Shown here one piece after another: positions 26,016-35,076 of a DNA stretch of 64,000 nucleotides. Both the position numbers and the translations under genes were made by a program. The notes under the pieces are model-generated. The model made no database searches and was not told where the DNA came from. It worked only from the letters and a program-made list of their open reading frames with translations. Each line of letters starts with the position of its first letter. The first letter of the stretch is position 1. This DNA comes from Homoserinimonas sedimenticola (lineage in GTDB: Bacteria > Actinomycetota > Actinomycetes > Actinomycetales > Microbacteriaceae), in NCBI RefSeq assembly GCF_026094475.1, contig NZ_JAPELL010000002.1:434001-498000 (forward strand), read 5' to 3'.

Positions 26016-26077
26016 GCTTTTTCTGCGCTCGGCGCGAGAGATGGGGCGATTGCCGCGACACGCCGGCCCAGGATGCT

Positions 26078-26093
26078 TCGAACATCTGTTCGG
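26078..26093. promoter_or_regulatory. LexA box (SOS box) of recA
   Basis: TCGAACATCTGTTCGG has the exact GAAC-N4-GTTC core of the Gram-positive SOS box. It overlaps a -35 (TTCGAA, 26077-26082) placed 18 bases from a -10 TAGGCT (26101-26106), so bound LexA would block this promoter. Confidence 0.88.
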
Positions 26094-26163
26094 ATGGGAG
26101 TAGGCTCCTTCACAGCGGAAGGTCGAAGGCAGTTCTCACACTGTCGTCCTGTGCGCCGATGCA

Positions 26164-26186
26164 ATGTCGGTGGTGGGACCTAGTGT
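26164..26186 (+). promoter_or_regulatory. RecA-NDp-like (PafBC-type) promoter
   Basis: ATGTCGGTGG (26164-26173) followed after 7 bases by TAGTGT (26181-26186) closely resembles the mycobacterial LexA-independent DNA-damage promoter consensus (TTGTCRGTGG, short spacer, TANNNT), which PafBC activates. Confidence 0.6.
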
Positions 26187-26337
26187 CTGAGGTGCTGGCG
26201 ATAGCCGTCAACCAGCCTTGTCGTACGCGGTCAGACCTTGCACCATCGGTCGGTTCGTCAGGCGACAGAAGACAGGCACACCACCCCCAGTCACGACCGA
26301 GCATCGCCCGGGAGTGCGATACGACAGGAGCTTTGAA

Positions 26338-27414
26338 ATGGCATCAGCAGCCGACCGCGAGAAGGCGCTCGACACCGCCCTCGCACAGATCGACCGTCAG
26401 TTCGGCAAGGGCTCGGTCATGCGCCTCGGCAGCGACGAGCGCGCTCCCGTTCAGGTCATCCCGACGGGCTCGATCGCTCTTGACGTCGCCCTCGGCATTG
26501 GCGGGCTCCCGCGGGGTCGCATCGTCGAGATCTACGGCCCGGAGTCATCGGGCAAGACCACGCTCACGCTGCACGCGATCGCCAACGCTCAGCGCGCCGG
26601 CGGCATCGCAGCCTTCATCGACGCGGAGCACGCCCTCGACCCTGAGTACGCCAAGTCGCTCGGTGTCGACATCGACTCCCTTCTCGTCTCCCAGCCCGAC
26701 ACGGGTGAGCAGGCCCTCGAGATCGCGGACATGCTCGTGCGTTCCGGCTCGATCGACCTCATCGTCATCGACTCTGTTGCCGCGCTCGTGCCGCGCGCCG
26801 AGATCGAGGGCGAGATGGGTGACTCCCACGTGGGTCTCCAGGCCCGTCTTATGTCGCAGGCCCTGCGCAAGCTCACGGGTGGTCTCAACTCGACCGGCAC
26901 GACAATGATCTTCATCAACCAGCTGCGCGAGAAGATCGGGGTCTTCTTCGGTAGCCCCGAGACCACGGCGGGCGGCAAGGCGCTCAAGTTCTACGCCTCG
27001 GTGCGACTGGACATCCGACGCATCGAGACCCTCAAGGAGGGCACCGAGGCGGTCGGTAACCGCACCCGCGTGAAGATCGTCAAGAACAAGATGGCTCCGC
27101 CCTTCAAGCAGGCCGAGTTCGACATCCTTTACGGCGTCGGCATCTCTCGTGAGGGGAGCCTCCTAGACTTCGGTGTCGAGCATGAGATCGTGCGCAAGTC
27201 GGGGGCCTGGTACACCTACGACGGCGACCAGCTCGGACAGGGCAAGGAGAACTCGCGGCGCTACCTGAGCGAGAACCCCGAGGTGGCGAAGGAAATCGAA
27301 GACAAGATCAAGGTGAAGCTCGGCATCACCAAGGACCCAAGCGCGGCGGTCGACGATTCCAACGTCGAGCCGATCGCCTCGAAACTCTCGGGTCGCAAGG
27401 CCGCGAGCGCCTGA
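26338..27414 (+). CDS. recA: Recombinase RecA
   Basis: RecA forms filaments on single-stranded DNA for strand exchange and triggers LexA self-cleavage. The 358-residue protein carries Walker A GPESSGKT at 67-74 (Lys73), the [10 protein letters not shown] Walker B strand and the L2 loop region [12 protein letters not shown], and ends in an acidic then basic tail. ATG 26338 is fixed by ACAGGAG and the family N-terminus. It is the first gene of a recA-recX unit and carries both a LexA box and a PafBC-type promoter upstream. Confidence 0.98.
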   Translation: MASAADREKALDTALAQIDRQFGKGSVMRLGSDERAPVQVIPTGSIALDVALGIGGLPRGRIVEIYGPESSGKTTLTLHAIANAQRAGGIAAFIDAEHALDPEYAKSLGVDIDSLLVSQPDTGEQALEIADMLVRSGSIDLIVIDSVAALVPRAEIEGEMGDSHVGLQARLMSQALRKLTGGLNSTGTTMIFINQLREKIGVFFGSPETTAGGKALKFYASVRLDIRRIETLKEGTEAVGNRTRVKIVKNKMAPPFKQAEFDILYGVGISREGSLLDFGVEHEIVRKSGAWYTYDGDQLGQGKENSRRYLSENPEVAKEIEDKIKVKLGITKDPSAAVDDSNVEPIASKLSGRKAASA

Positions 27415-27418
27415 CGGG

Positions 27419-28078
27419 GTGTCCTCCGAGAAGATGTCGTCGGCAAAGGCCGGTGACGGGGGCGAGCACCTCGCTCCCGTCACCTACCTTCCGAGTGCCC
27501 GCGAAGCGGCATGGGCTGTTCCGGGCGTCACGGAACCCTCACACGACGCGGCAGAGAGCCGGGGCGACGAGGCACGGGTACCCGAGCGGCAGGCCAGGCG
27601 GGCGAGCAACGTCAGCATGGCCGGCCTGGGGCGGCGCAACATGTCGCGCTGGGAGCTTGAGCGACTTCTCCGTGCGCGTGAACTTGACGAGCTTGCGATC
27701 GAGAGTGAACTGGCTCGGCTTGAAGGAGTCGGCCTGATCGACGACGCGGCGCTGGCTCACACGCTCGTCCGCACGCAGCACGAGCGAAAGGGCCTGGGGC
27801 GTCAGGCCATCGTCGCCGAGTTGCGACGGCGACACATCGACCAGGAGATCATCGACGCCGCCCTGGCGGAGCTCGACGGCGACGACGAACGCGAGCGTGC
27901 CTTCGCCCTCGCAGAGAAGCGCGGTGCCCAACTCGCGGGCTACGACCACGAGACCGCGACGCGGCGGCTCACGGGATTCCTCCAGCGCAAGGGCTACAGC
28001 AGCGGCATCATACGCGACGCGGTGACGCACGCGCTCGGCACGTCGCGGCGGGGCGGGAGCACCGTTCGCTTCGAGTGA
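27419..28078 (+). CDS. recX: Recombination regulator RecX
   Basis: RecX binds and destabilises RecA filaments. The 219-residue product has a low-complexity N-terminal extension of about 65 residues. The three-helix RecX repeats follow (MSRWELERLLRARELDELAIESELARLEGVG, then RRHIDQEIIDAALAEL and LTGFLQRKGYSSGIIRDAV in segments). The GTG start lies five bases after the recA stop; an ATG at 27434 is an alternative. Co-transcription with recA is the normal arrangement and keeps RecA activity in check after SOS induction. Confidence 0.92.
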   Translation: MSSEKMSSAKAGDGGEHLAPVTYLPSAREAAWAVPGVTEPSHDAAESRGDEARVPERQARRASNVSMAGLGRRNMSRWELERLLRARELDELAIESELARLEGVGLIDDAALAHTLVRTQHERKGLGRQAIVAELRRRHIDQEIIDAALAELDGDDERERAFALAEKRGAQLAGYDHETATRRLTGFLQRKGYSSGIIRDAVTHALGTSRRGGSTVRFE

Positions 28079-28103
28079 CCTCCCGAGGTAGCATCCGCGC
28101 GTC

Positions 28104-28109
28104 TACCAT
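28104..28109 (+). promoter_or_regulatory. -10 element, leaderless lipoprotein gene
   Basis: TACCAT starting 12 bases before the ATG at 28116. Confidence 0.5.
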
Positions 28110-28115
28110 GGACGG

Positions 28116-28556
28116 ATGCGCGAGCGTCGACGGGCCACGACTGTTGCGGGCGTCGGGATGCTCGCGGTACTTCTCGTCGGCTGCATGGGAGGATCCCCGC
28201 AACCGACATCGTCACCAGAGCCTCCCTCGCCCACCCCGATAACCGAGGAGCTGCGAGCGGAACAGTCCCTCGTCGAGAGCACGTGGACGGGAATCGACAG
28301 CGCGGGGGACACGACGAGCTTCACCTTCGAGGCCGACCACACGGTGACCGTGAACTACAACGGCCGGCAGTGGGACGACGCATCCGACACCTGGTCCTTG
28401 AGCGACGGGGTGCTGACAGTCACCGTTCATATCGACGAGACTCACGGCGACATCGTCTACCGGGCTCCCTACGACGAGGGAGCTGCGTCCCTCGCCTTCG
28501 ATGGCACCGCGAGCATGAGCGGACGCACCCTCAACGTGACGCTCGAGCGCCGCTGA
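28116..28556 (+). CDS. Small secreted lipoprotein
   Basis: A 146-residue protein with a basic N-terminus (MRERRR), a hydrophobic stretch and a lipobox LLVGC, so Cys23 would be lipidated and the protein anchored outside the membrane. A Pro/Ser/Thr-rich linker (about 27-43) leads to a beta-rich domain of about 95 residues with alternating strands ([21 protein letters not shown]). I do not recognise a family; the fold may be lipocalin- or META-like. It stands alone between recX and miaB with its own leaderless promoter. Confidence 0.72.
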   Translation: MRERRRATTVAGVGMLAVLLVGCMGGSPQPTSSPEPPSPTPITEELRAEQSLVESTWTGIDSAGDTTSFTFEADHTVTVNYNGRQWDDASDTWSLSDGVLTVTVHIDETHGDIVYRAPYDEGAASLAFDGTASMSGRTLNVTLERR

Positions 28557-28614
28557 AGGCGAAGATCGCCAGGGCGGCCCGCACCCGCGCGCTCGGGTTA
28601 GGCTTGCTGGCATC

Positions 28615-30165
28615 ATGACGACCCTCGCACCACCTCAGCACGCACCATCGGCCGAGACGATGGGCAAGCGCACCTATGAGGTGCGCACCTACGGCTGCCA
28701 GATGAACGTCCACGACTCGGAGCGTCTGAGCGGAGCGCTCGAGGCCGCCGGCTATGTGCGCGCGGAGGACGAGCAGGCCGACGTCGTCGTCATCAACACA
28801 TGCGCCGTGCGGGATAACGCCGACAACAAGCTCTACGGCAACCTGGGGCAGCTTGCCTCGATCAAGCGCGGCCACGAGGGCATGCAGATCGCGGTTGGCG
28901 GCTGCCTCGCGCAGAAGGACAAGAGCGTCATCCTCGAGAAGGCGCCCTGGGTCGATGTCGTCTTCGGCACCCACAACATGGGCTCGCTTCCGGCGCTCCT
29001 CGAGCGGGCGCGACACAACGGCCGAGCCGAGATCGAGATTCTCGAGTCTCTCGAGGTCTTCCCCTCGACCCTGCCGACCCGTCGCGAGTCGACCCACAGC
29101 GCGTGGGTGTCGATCTCGGTCGGCTGCAACAACACCTGTACCTTCTGCATTGTCCCCTCGCTCCGCGGCAAGGAGAAGGATCGCCGTCCCGGCGACATCC
29201 TCGCGGAGATTCAGGCGCTCGTCGACGACGGGGCCATCGAGGTCACGCTTCTCGGGCAGAACGTCAACTCCTACGGCGTCGAGTTCGGCGACCGTCAGGC
29301 CTTCGGCAAGCTCCTTCGCGCGGCGGGGCAGATCGAGGGGCTTGAGCGCGTTCGCTTCACGAGTCCGCACCCCGCGGCCTTCACGGATGACGTGATCGAC
29401 GCGATGGCTGAGACGCCGAATGTCATGCCGCAGCTTCACATGCCACTTCAGTCCGGCTCGGACCGCATCCTCAAGGCGATGCGCCGCAGCTACCGCTCCG
29501 AGCGCTTCCTCGGCATCCTTGAGCGGGTGCGCCATCGCATCCCTCACGCCGCGATCTCGACCGACATCATCGTCGGCTTCCCGGGGGAGACGGAGGAGGA
29601 CTTCCAGGAGACGCTCCGGGTGGTCGAGCAGGCGCGCTTCGCCTCAGCCTTCACCTTCCAGTATTCGATCCGCCCAGGCACGCCTGCCGCGACCATGCCC
29701 GACCAGGTGCCGAAGGAGGTCGTGCAGGAGCGCTACGAGCGGCTCGTCGAACTGCAGGATCGCATCTCGTGGGAGGAGAACCAGCGGCTCGTCGGCACGA
29801 CGGTCGACGTCATGGTTTCCGCGGAGGGAAGCAAGGATGCCGCCACTCACCGGCTCTCGGGACGCGCGGAGGACAGCCGCCTCGTGCACTTCTCGCTGCC
29901 GGAGGGTGGCCCCGCACCACGTCCGGGCGACATCGTGACGGTCACGGTGAGCGATGCCAAGCCGTTCTACCTGATTGCGGATGCTGCCCCCGGCGTTGTT
30001 CCGCCGGTGCGGCGCACCCGCTCTGGCGACGCGTGGGATCGTGCGCAGGCCGCCTCGTGTGGGACGCCTTCGGCGAACGAGGCTCCCGGCCGTGTCTCGC
30101 TCGGCCTGCCGTCCCTGCGGGTCGCGACGGTTCCCATCTACGATTCGGCTGATGGCGAGCGCTGA
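28615..30165 (+). CDS. miaB: tRNA-2-methylthio-N6-dimethylallyladenosine synthase
   Basis: MiaB adds the 2-methylthio group to i6A37 in tRNAs reading UNN codons. The 516-residue radical-SAM protein has the N-terminal cluster cysteines at 28, 63 and 97 ([18 protein letters not shown]) and the SAM cluster CNNTCTFC at 171-178. A TRAM domain follows. A C-terminal tail of about 60 residues beyond the TRAM domain is common in actinobacteria. TAGGCT at 28599-28604 puts the transcript start only a few bases before the ATG. It overlaps miaA by 14 bases, which joins the two steps of the same modification. Confidence 0.95.
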   Translation: MTTLAPPQHAPSAETMGKRTYEVRTYGCQMNVHDSERLSGALEAAGYVRAEDEQADVVVINTCAVRDNADNKLYGNLGQLASIKRGHEGMQIAVGGCLAQKDKSVILEKAPWVDVVFGTHNMGSLPALLERARHNGRAEIEILESLEVFPSTLPTRRESTHSAWVSISVGCNNTCTFCIVPSLRGKEKDRRPGDILAEIQALVDDGAIEVTLLGQNVNSYGVEFGDRQAFGKLLRAAGQIEGLERVRFTSPHPAAFTDDVIDAMAETPNVMPQLHMPLQSGSDRILKAMRRSYRSERFLGILERVRHRIPHAAISTDIIVGFPGETEEDFQETLRVVEQARFASAFTFQYSIRPGTPAATMPDQVPKEVVQERYERLVELQDRISWEENQRLVGTTVDVMVSAEGSKDAATHRLSGRAEDSRLVHFSLPEGGPAPRPGDIVTVTVSDAKPFYLIADAAPGVVPPVRRTRSGDAWDRAQAASCGTPSANEAPGRVSLGLPSLRVATVPIYDSADGER

Positions 30166-31114
30166 GCGCCCACTCATCGTCATCGTCGGCGCGACCGGCA
30201 CGGGCAAGAGCGAACTCTCGCTCGACATCGCTGAGCGTCTCGGGCAGGCGGGGGAGCGCTCGGAGATCGTCAACGCTGATGCGATGCAGCTCTACCGGGG
30301 CATGGATGTCGGCACGGCCAAGCTCGCCCCTCACGAGCGCCGCGGCATCCGTCACCACATGCTCGACGTTCTCGAGGTCGATGAGGAGGCGAGCGTCGCG
30401 GCATACCAGGAGGAGGCGCGCTCCGCGATCGCCTCGATAGCGGCACGTGGCGCGACGCCGATCCTGGTCGGCGGCTCGGGTCTCTACATCTCGTCGGTGC
30501 TCTTCGACTTCCGCTTTCCCGGCACCGATCCCGTCGTCCGGTCGCGGCTCGAGTCCGAACTCGAAAGTGCAGGGCCGGGCGTGCTCTTCGCGCGGCTGCG
30601 GGAGCGCGATCCGGAGGCTGCGGCATCCATCGGCCCGCACAATGGGCGCCGCATCGTCCGCGCCCTCGAGGTCAACGAGATCACGGGGCAGCCCTTCGGG
30701 GCGGGCCTCCCCGAGGATGCACCGTGGTGGCCCGATACGCGCATCATCGCGCTTGAGGCGCCCCGTGACGCCCTCGTGCGGCGACTTGATGACCGTGTGG
30801 AGCGCATGTGGAGCAGCGGCCTGCTGACGGAGGTCTCGCACCTGATCGAGGCGGGGATCGAGCGCGGAGTGACGGCGCGACGCGCGATCGGCTACGCCCA
30901 GGCGATCGGTCAGTTGCGGGGCGAGCTCGACGAGGCGACGGCGATCGAGCAGACGCAGTCCCTCACGCGCCGTTACGCTCGTCGGCAGGTCGGGTGGTTC
31001 CGTCGCTACCGCCACGCCTCCTGGCTTGGGCACGACGATCCCGAGCGGGTGGATGCCGCGATGCGCCTCGTGCTCGCATCGAGCTCTTCCCCCGTATCCT
31101 TGAGGGATGCCTGA
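30152..31114 (+). CDS. miaA: tRNA dimethylallyltransferase
   Basis: MiaA prenylates A37 of tRNA with dimethylallyl diphosphate, producing the substrate of MiaB. The 320-residue product has the P-loop GATGTGKS at 13-20, the motif [25 protein letters not shown], and a C-terminal tRNA-binding segment [22 protein letters not shown] 30152 lies inside the end of miaB and is the family start; the frame itself opens earlier. Its last 8 bases overlap dapF, so miaB-miaA-dapF form one unit, although dapF also has its own promoter candidate. Confidence 0.95.
   Translation: MASAERPLIVIVGATGTGKSELSLDIAERLGQAGERSEIVNADAMQLYRGMDVGTAKLAPHERRGIRHHMLDVLEVDEEASVAAYQEEARSAIASIAARGATPILVGGSGLYISSVLFDFRFPGTDPVVRSRLESELESAGPGVLFARLRERDPEAAASIGPHNGRRIVRALEVNEITGQPFGAGLPEDAPWWPDTRIIALEAPRDALVRRLDDRVERMWSSGLLTEVSHLIEAGIERGVTARRAIGYAQAIGQLRGELDEATAIEQTQSLTRRYARRQVGWFRRYRHASWLGHDDPERVDAAMRLVLASSSSPVSLRDA
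31095..31100 (+). promoter_or_regulatory. -10 element before dapF, inside miaA
   Basis: TATCCT starting 12 bases before the dapF ATG. GAGGG directly before the ATG could instead serve translation from the operon transcript. Confidence 0.4.
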
Positions 31115-31982
31115 GATCCACTTTACGAAGGGCCACGGCACGGGCAACGACTTTGTGCTGTTCGCCGACCCCGAGGGCGCCATTGACCTGAATGCCGAAC
31201 AGCTCGCGGCGATCGCGGACCGCCATGTGGGCGTCGGGGGTGACGGCGTCATCCGTGCAGTCCGCTCCGCGAATCTGCCGGAGGGTGAGGCGGCCCTTGC
31301 GGAGGACGAGGGGGCCGAGTGGTTCATGGACTACCACAATGCGGACGGTTCGCCCGCCGAGATGTGTGGCAACGGCATCCGGGTCTTCGCGGAGTACCTG
31401 ACGGCCTCGGGCCTCGTGGATCTGGGTCGCAGCGATACGCTCACGGTCGCCACCAGGGGCGGCGTGAAGGATCTGCAGCGCAATCAGCGAGGCTTCCAGG
31501 TTGACCTGGGGTCGTGGCAGCTTGACGGCAGCGATCCGCTCGTCCGAGCCCGCGGGGTGTCGGTGGCCCGTCCTGGCCTTGGTATCAATCTCGGCAATCC
31601 GCACGTCGTCGTCGCGCTCTCCTCGCTTGAAGAGCTTGCGGCCGCCGACCTCACGGTCGCTCCCGTGCTGGAGCCCGCCGCGCCCGAGGGGGCGAACGTG
31701 GAGTTCGTCGTGCCGCACGACCCGCTGGTGGCCGACGGCGTCGGGCACATCACGATGCGCGTGCACGAGCGAGGGAGCGGCGAGACGCTCTCGTGCGGCA
31801 CGGGGGCGGCGGCCGCGGCCCTCGCCACGCGGCACTGGGCGGGGGAGGGCGCTCCCCACCACTGGCGTGTCGAGGTTCCCGGTGGGACCCTCGGGGTGCG
31901 GATGTGGCCTGCTGAGGATGGCGAGCACGTCTCGCTGAGCGGCCCGGCCGTGCTCGTCTACGAGGGCACGCTGTCGATCTGA
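31107..31982 (+). CDS. dapF: Diaminopimelate epimerase
   Basis: DapF interconverts LL- and meso-diaminopimelate, needed for peptidoglycan and lysine. The two catalytic cysteines are Cys87 in AEMCGNGIR and Cys230 in LSCGTGAAA. The N-terminal [14 protein letters not shown] and the central NLGNPHVVV are family marks. At 291 residues it is of normal length. It converges on the RsmC-like methyltransferase gene, 16 bases apart. With dapA and dapB this window holds three lysine/DAP pathway genes. Confidence 0.96.
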   Translation: MPEIHFTKGHGTGNDFVLFADPEGAIDLNAEQLAAIADRHVGVGGDGVIRAVRSANLPEGEAALAEDEGAEWFMDYHNADGSPAEMCGNGIRVFAEYLTASGLVDLGRSDTLTVATRGGVKDLQRNQRGFQVDLGSWQLDGSDPLVRARGVSVARPGLGINLGNPHVVVALSSLEELAAADLTVAPVLEPAAPEGANVEFVVPHDPLVADGVGHITMRVHERGSGETLSCGTGAAAAALATRHWAGEGAPHHWRVEVPGGTLGVRMWPAEDGEHVSLSGPAVLVYEGTLSI

Positions 31983-31998
31983 CAGCTCGGCGGTGAAG

Positions 31999-32607
31999 TC
32001 AGCGCCGCCGCACCCGAAGCACGCGGTAGCCCTTGTTGGTGGCGGCTCGCGAGACGGTGAAGCCCTCGGGCAGCGCCCCCTCCATCCAGCGGTGGAGGGA
32101 GTCGGAGCCGAGGTTGCGCTGAACGACGAGCCAGGCATCCGTCGCAGCGTCCATCCGCGGCAGCCAGTGCAGCAGCATGTCGTGGAGCACGCTCTTGCCC
32201 ACCCGGATGGGCGGATTCGAGCGGATGCCCATGAATGTCACGTCGGCGGGAACATCCTGAGGCAGCACGGCGTTGACATTGTCGAGGCCCAGCGTCTCGG
32301 CGTTGCGGCGCACGAGATCGAGGGCGCGCTCGTTGACGTCGACGGCCCACACGGTCGCGTGCGGCGACTCGAGGGCCATCGTGAGTGCGATCGGCCCCCA
32401 GCCGCAGCCGAGATCCAGTAGGTTCCCGCCAGGAGGCGGCGGGGGCGTGTGGGAGAGCAGCACCTGCGTGCCGGCGTCGATCCGATCGGGGCTGAACACA
32501 CCACCGGCCGTCGTGAGCGTTCGCGGCAGACCCGCGAGCGTGACGACGAGTGGACGGAGCTTGAGCTCACTCTCCGGGGCAGCGGAGAAGTAGTGCTCAT
32601 TAGACAT
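31999..32607 (-). CDS. RsmC-like class I SAM methyltransferase
   Basis: A 202-residue methyltransferase similar to the catalytic half of RsmC/RlmG rRNA guanine N2-methyltransferases. The SAM-binding motif is NLLDLGCGWGPIALTMA and the base-flipping catalytic motif is NPPIRVG. The substrate is probably a guanine in rRNA, but the exact site is not predictable. The frame stays open upstream through hflX, yet ATG 32607 is the family start. It is divergent from hflX with 42 bases between the start codons, so the two promoters overlap. Confidence 0.85.
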   Translation of the reverse strand: MSNEHYFSAAPESELKLRPLVVTLAGLPRTLTTAGGVFSPDRIDAGTQVLLSHTPPPPPGGNLLDLGCGWGPIALTMALESPHATVWAVDVNERALDLVRRNAETLGLDNVNAVLPQDVPADVTFMGIRSNPPIRVGKSVLHDMLLHWLPRMDAATDAWLVVQRNLGSDSLHRWMEGALPEGFTVSRAATNKGYRVLRVRRR

Positions 32608-32636
32608 GGAGAGAAACCTATCGAATTGGCAGGAGC

Positions 32637-32648
32637 TAGGGTTAACCC
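32637..32648 (+). promoter_or_regulatory. hflX -10 element and overlapping palindrome
   Basis: TAGGGT (32637-32642) begins 13 bases before the hflX ATG. It overlaps the perfect palindrome GGGTTAACCC (32639-32648), which lies across the expected transcription start. Confidence 0.5.
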
Positions 32649-32649
32649 A

Positions 32650-34173
32650 ATGACTGAACGTGAGACTGACGAGCGTCGCGACGATGATGTTATCGACCGC
32701 GTTCTCGCGAGCGCCGAGAGGCGCGCAACCGGGTCGACCATCTTCACGAGCGGCCGCGCCCAGGCGCTCCAGCAGGCGGATGCCTCGCTCAGGATCGACG
32801 CGGATGGCGAGCAGTTCGATCGCGAGGAGCGCGAGGCACTGCGTCGCGTCTCCGGGCTGTCGACCGAGCTCGAGGATGTCACCGAGGTCGAGTATCGCCA
32901 GTTGCGGCTCGAGAAGGTCGTCCTGATCGGCATCTACGCCCAGGGGAAGCTCCAGGAGGCGGAGAACTCGATGCGCGAGCTCTTCGCGCTCGCGGAGACG
33001 GCGGGTGCCGTCGTGCTCGACGGCCTGCTGCAGAGAAGGACGACGCCCGACCCGAGCACCTACTTCGGCAAGGGGAAGGCGGAGGAGCTGCGCGGCGTGG
33101 TCGCCGCGGTCGGCGCCGATACGGTCATCGTGGATGGTGAGCTTGCCCCGAGCCAGCGTCGCGCTCTCGAGGACGTCATCAAGGTCAAGGTCATCGACCG
33201 CACGGCCGTCATTCTCGACATCTTCAGCCAGCACGCGAAGAGCCGCGAGGGCAAGGCTCAGGTGGAACTCGCCCAGCTCGAATACCTTCTTCCGCGCCTG
33301 CGCGGGTGGGGTGAGTCGATGTCTCGCCAGGCCGGTGGGCAGGTCGGCGGTGCGGGGGCCGGCATGGGCAGCCGTGGTCCGGGTGAGACCAAGATCGAGC
33401 TCGACCGCCGCCGCATCCATTCCCGGATGGCGAAGCTGCGTCGACAGATCAAGGAGTTCGCCCCAGCCCGGGAAGCGAAGCGGGCGAACCGCAACCGCTT
33501 CGAGGTGCCGAGCGTGGCGATCGCCGGCTATACCAACGCGGGCAAGTCGAGCCTGCTCAACCGCATCACTCGTGCGGGCGTGCTCGTCGAGAACGCTCTC
33601 TTTGCGACGCTCGATGCGACCGTCCGTCGCTCGGAGACGGCTGATGGGCGGCAGTACACCCTCACCGACACGGTGGGCTTCGTGCGCAATCTGCCCCACC
33701 AGCTCGTCGAGGCGTTCCGCTCGACGCTCGAGGAGGTCGCGGAGGCGGATGTCATCGTGCACGTCGTCGACGCCTCTCACCCTGACCCGGCGAGCCAGCT
33801 CTCGACCGTACGCGACGTCATCGGCGAGGTGGGCGCGCGCGACATCCCCGAGATCGTCGTCTTCAACAAGGTGGACCTCGCCGACGACGATCAGCGTCTG
33901 CTGCTGCGCGGCCTCGAGCCCGACGGCATCTTCGCCTCCGCCCGCACGGGGGAGGGCGTGGAGGAGCTTCTCGCGCGCATCGCCGAGCTTTTGCCGTCGC
34001 CCGATGTGGAGCTCGAGCTTCTCGTGCCCTTTGATCGCGGTGAGGTCGTGGCATCCCTACATGACAGGGCGATCATCGACTCCACCTCCTACGAGGAGGG
34101 CGGCACTCGCCTTCGCGTGCGGGTGCGCCAGCAGGATGTCGCGGGGCTGTCGGAGTTCCGCGCGGGCGAGTAG
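32650..34173 (+). CDS. hflX: GTPase HflX
   Basis: HflX is a ribosome-associated GTPase that splits stalled or hibernating ribosomes. The 507-residue protein has the N-terminal nucleotide-binding domain (STYFGKGKAEELRG) and the glycine-rich linker ending GSRGPGETKIE. Its G domain has G1 GYTNAGKSS from residue 293, DTVGFVRNLPHQLVEAFRST, and G4 NKVD. ATG 32650 is fixed by the leaderless -10 element. It ends at a bidirectional terminator shared with the convergent ABC permease gene. Confidence 0.95.
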   Translation: MTERETDERRDDDVIDRVLASAERRATGSTIFTSGRAQALQQADASLRIDADGEQFDREEREALRRVSGLSTELEDVTEVEYRQLRLEKVVLIGIYAQGKLQEAENSMRELFALAETAGAVVLDGLLQRRTTPDPSTYFGKGKAEELRGVVAAVGADTVIVDGELAPSQRRALEDVIKVKVIDRTAVILDIFSQHAKSREGKAQVELAQLEYLLPRLRGWGESMSRQAGGQVGGAGAGMGSRGPGETKIELDRRRIHSRMAKLRRQIKEFAPAREAKRANRNRFEVPSVAIAGYTNAGKSSLLNRITRAGVLVENALFATLDATVRRSETADGRQYTLTDTVGFVRNLPHQLVEAFRSTLEEVAEADVIVHVVDASHPDPASQLSTVRDVIGEVGARDIPEIVVFNKVDLADDDQRLLLRGLEPDGIFASARTGEGVEELLARIAELLPSPDVELELLVPFDRGEVVASLHDRAIIDSTSYEEGGTRLRVRVRQQDVAGLSEFRAGE

Positions 34174-34204
34174 GCGCGCCTCCGGCCGCAGCCGAAGGCG
34201 CGCC
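34173..34204. terminator. Bidirectional terminator after hflX
   Basis: GGCGCGCCT (34173-34181) and AGGCGCGCC (34196-34204) are perfect inverted repeats between the convergent hflX and ABC permease genes. Confidence 0.75.
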
Positions 34205-34209
34205 CTGCC

Positions 34210-35076
34210 TCACGCGTCGCGCCCCTTGAGGGCGAGAGCGCCCAGGACGAGGGCTACCGCGGCCCAGGCCGATGCGACGAGCGCGGCGACGGGCGGTGCG
34301 AGCACGGTGGGGGCCTCCATGCCGGGTGGCAGGGCCGCCTCGGTGTCGCTCGGAATCGTCATCATGGCGTTGCCGGCCGAGTCGAGCATGTAGGGGACGA
34401 TGTCCTCGATGCCATCGATCCAGATGCTGAGCACGCCGAGGGCCATGGGGATCACCATGAGCACAGCGACTGTGATCGCTATGCCGCCGGCTGCCGAGCG
34501 CACGAGGGTGCCGATTCCGAGCCCGAAGAGGCCGACGATGCCCAGGTATGCGGCGGCGCCGAGCATCGCGAGCAGCTCCTCGCTCCCGAGCGGCACGGCA
34601 AGGTCGTAGGAGCCGAGGAACGGGAGCGCCACGAGGTAGGCGCCCAGGGAGCTCACGGCGCCCAGCAGGAACATCCAGACGAAGACCACGACGGCCTTCC
34701 CGAGGAGCACGGCGAGGCGGCCAGGCACTGCGGCGAGACTCGAGCGGATCATCCCCGTCGAGTACTCGCCGGAGATCGTCAGCACGCCCTGGATCGCGGC
34801 TACGAGCATCCCGAAGAACGCGCCCGTCGTGACGGCGGTCATCGTGACGCTCTGGCGCATCTCGTCGTTGGGCTCGATCGGCTGCCCGTCGGGCCCGACT
34901 GCCGTGAAGTTGGCGGTGAGGGCGAAGAGGAGCGCGATGCCCAGCCAGAGCACGAGGATGATGCCCGTGGTCCAGTAGGTCGAGCGCAGGCTCGTGAACT
35001 TGATCCACTCGGAGCGCACGACGCGGCCGAGTGTGAGGTGTGCATCCTGGCGCACGGTGGCGGATGTCGCGGTCAT
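34210..35076 (-). CDS. ABC-2 type transporter permease
   Basis: A 288-residue integral membrane subunit with about six hydrophobic segments and the starting motif LGRVVRSEWIKFTSLRSTYWT, typical of ABC-2 permeases that work with DrrA/BcrA-like ATPases. A conserved ISGEYSTGMIRSSLAAVPGR block follows the second helix. It is encoded immediately downstream of its ATPase (four-base overlap). It most likely exports a lipid, antibiotic or peptide; the substrate is unknown. Confidence 0.87.
   Translation of the reverse strand: MTATSATVRQDAHLTLGRVVRSEWIKFTSLRSTYWTTGIILVLWLGIALLFALTANFTAVGPDGQPIEPNDEMRQSVTMTAVTTGAFFGMLVAAIQGVLTISGEYSTGMIRSSLAAVPGRLAVLLGKAVVVFVWMFLLGAVSSLGAYLVALPFLGSYDLAVPLGSEELLAMLGAAAYLGIVGLFGLGIGTLVRSAAGGIAITVAVLMVIPMALGVLSIWIDGIEDIVPYMLDSAGNAMMTIPSDTEAALPPGMEAPTVLAPPVAALVASAWAAVALVLGALALKGRDA

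Larger units (their letters stand above)
26016..26337. other. 322-bp recA control region
   Basis: No gene is seen. It contains the LexA box at 26078-26093, a promoter at 26077-26106, a second promoter-like motif at 26164-26186 and the recA ribosome binding site ACAGGAG at 26324-26330. Depending on the promoter used, the recA leader is about 150-230 bases. Confidence 0.65.

Noticed and set aside
26218-26337. N-terminal extension of RecA from 26218
   Set aside because: The extension has no family sequence and lies in the promoter region; ACAGGAG and the canonical N-terminus support 26338.
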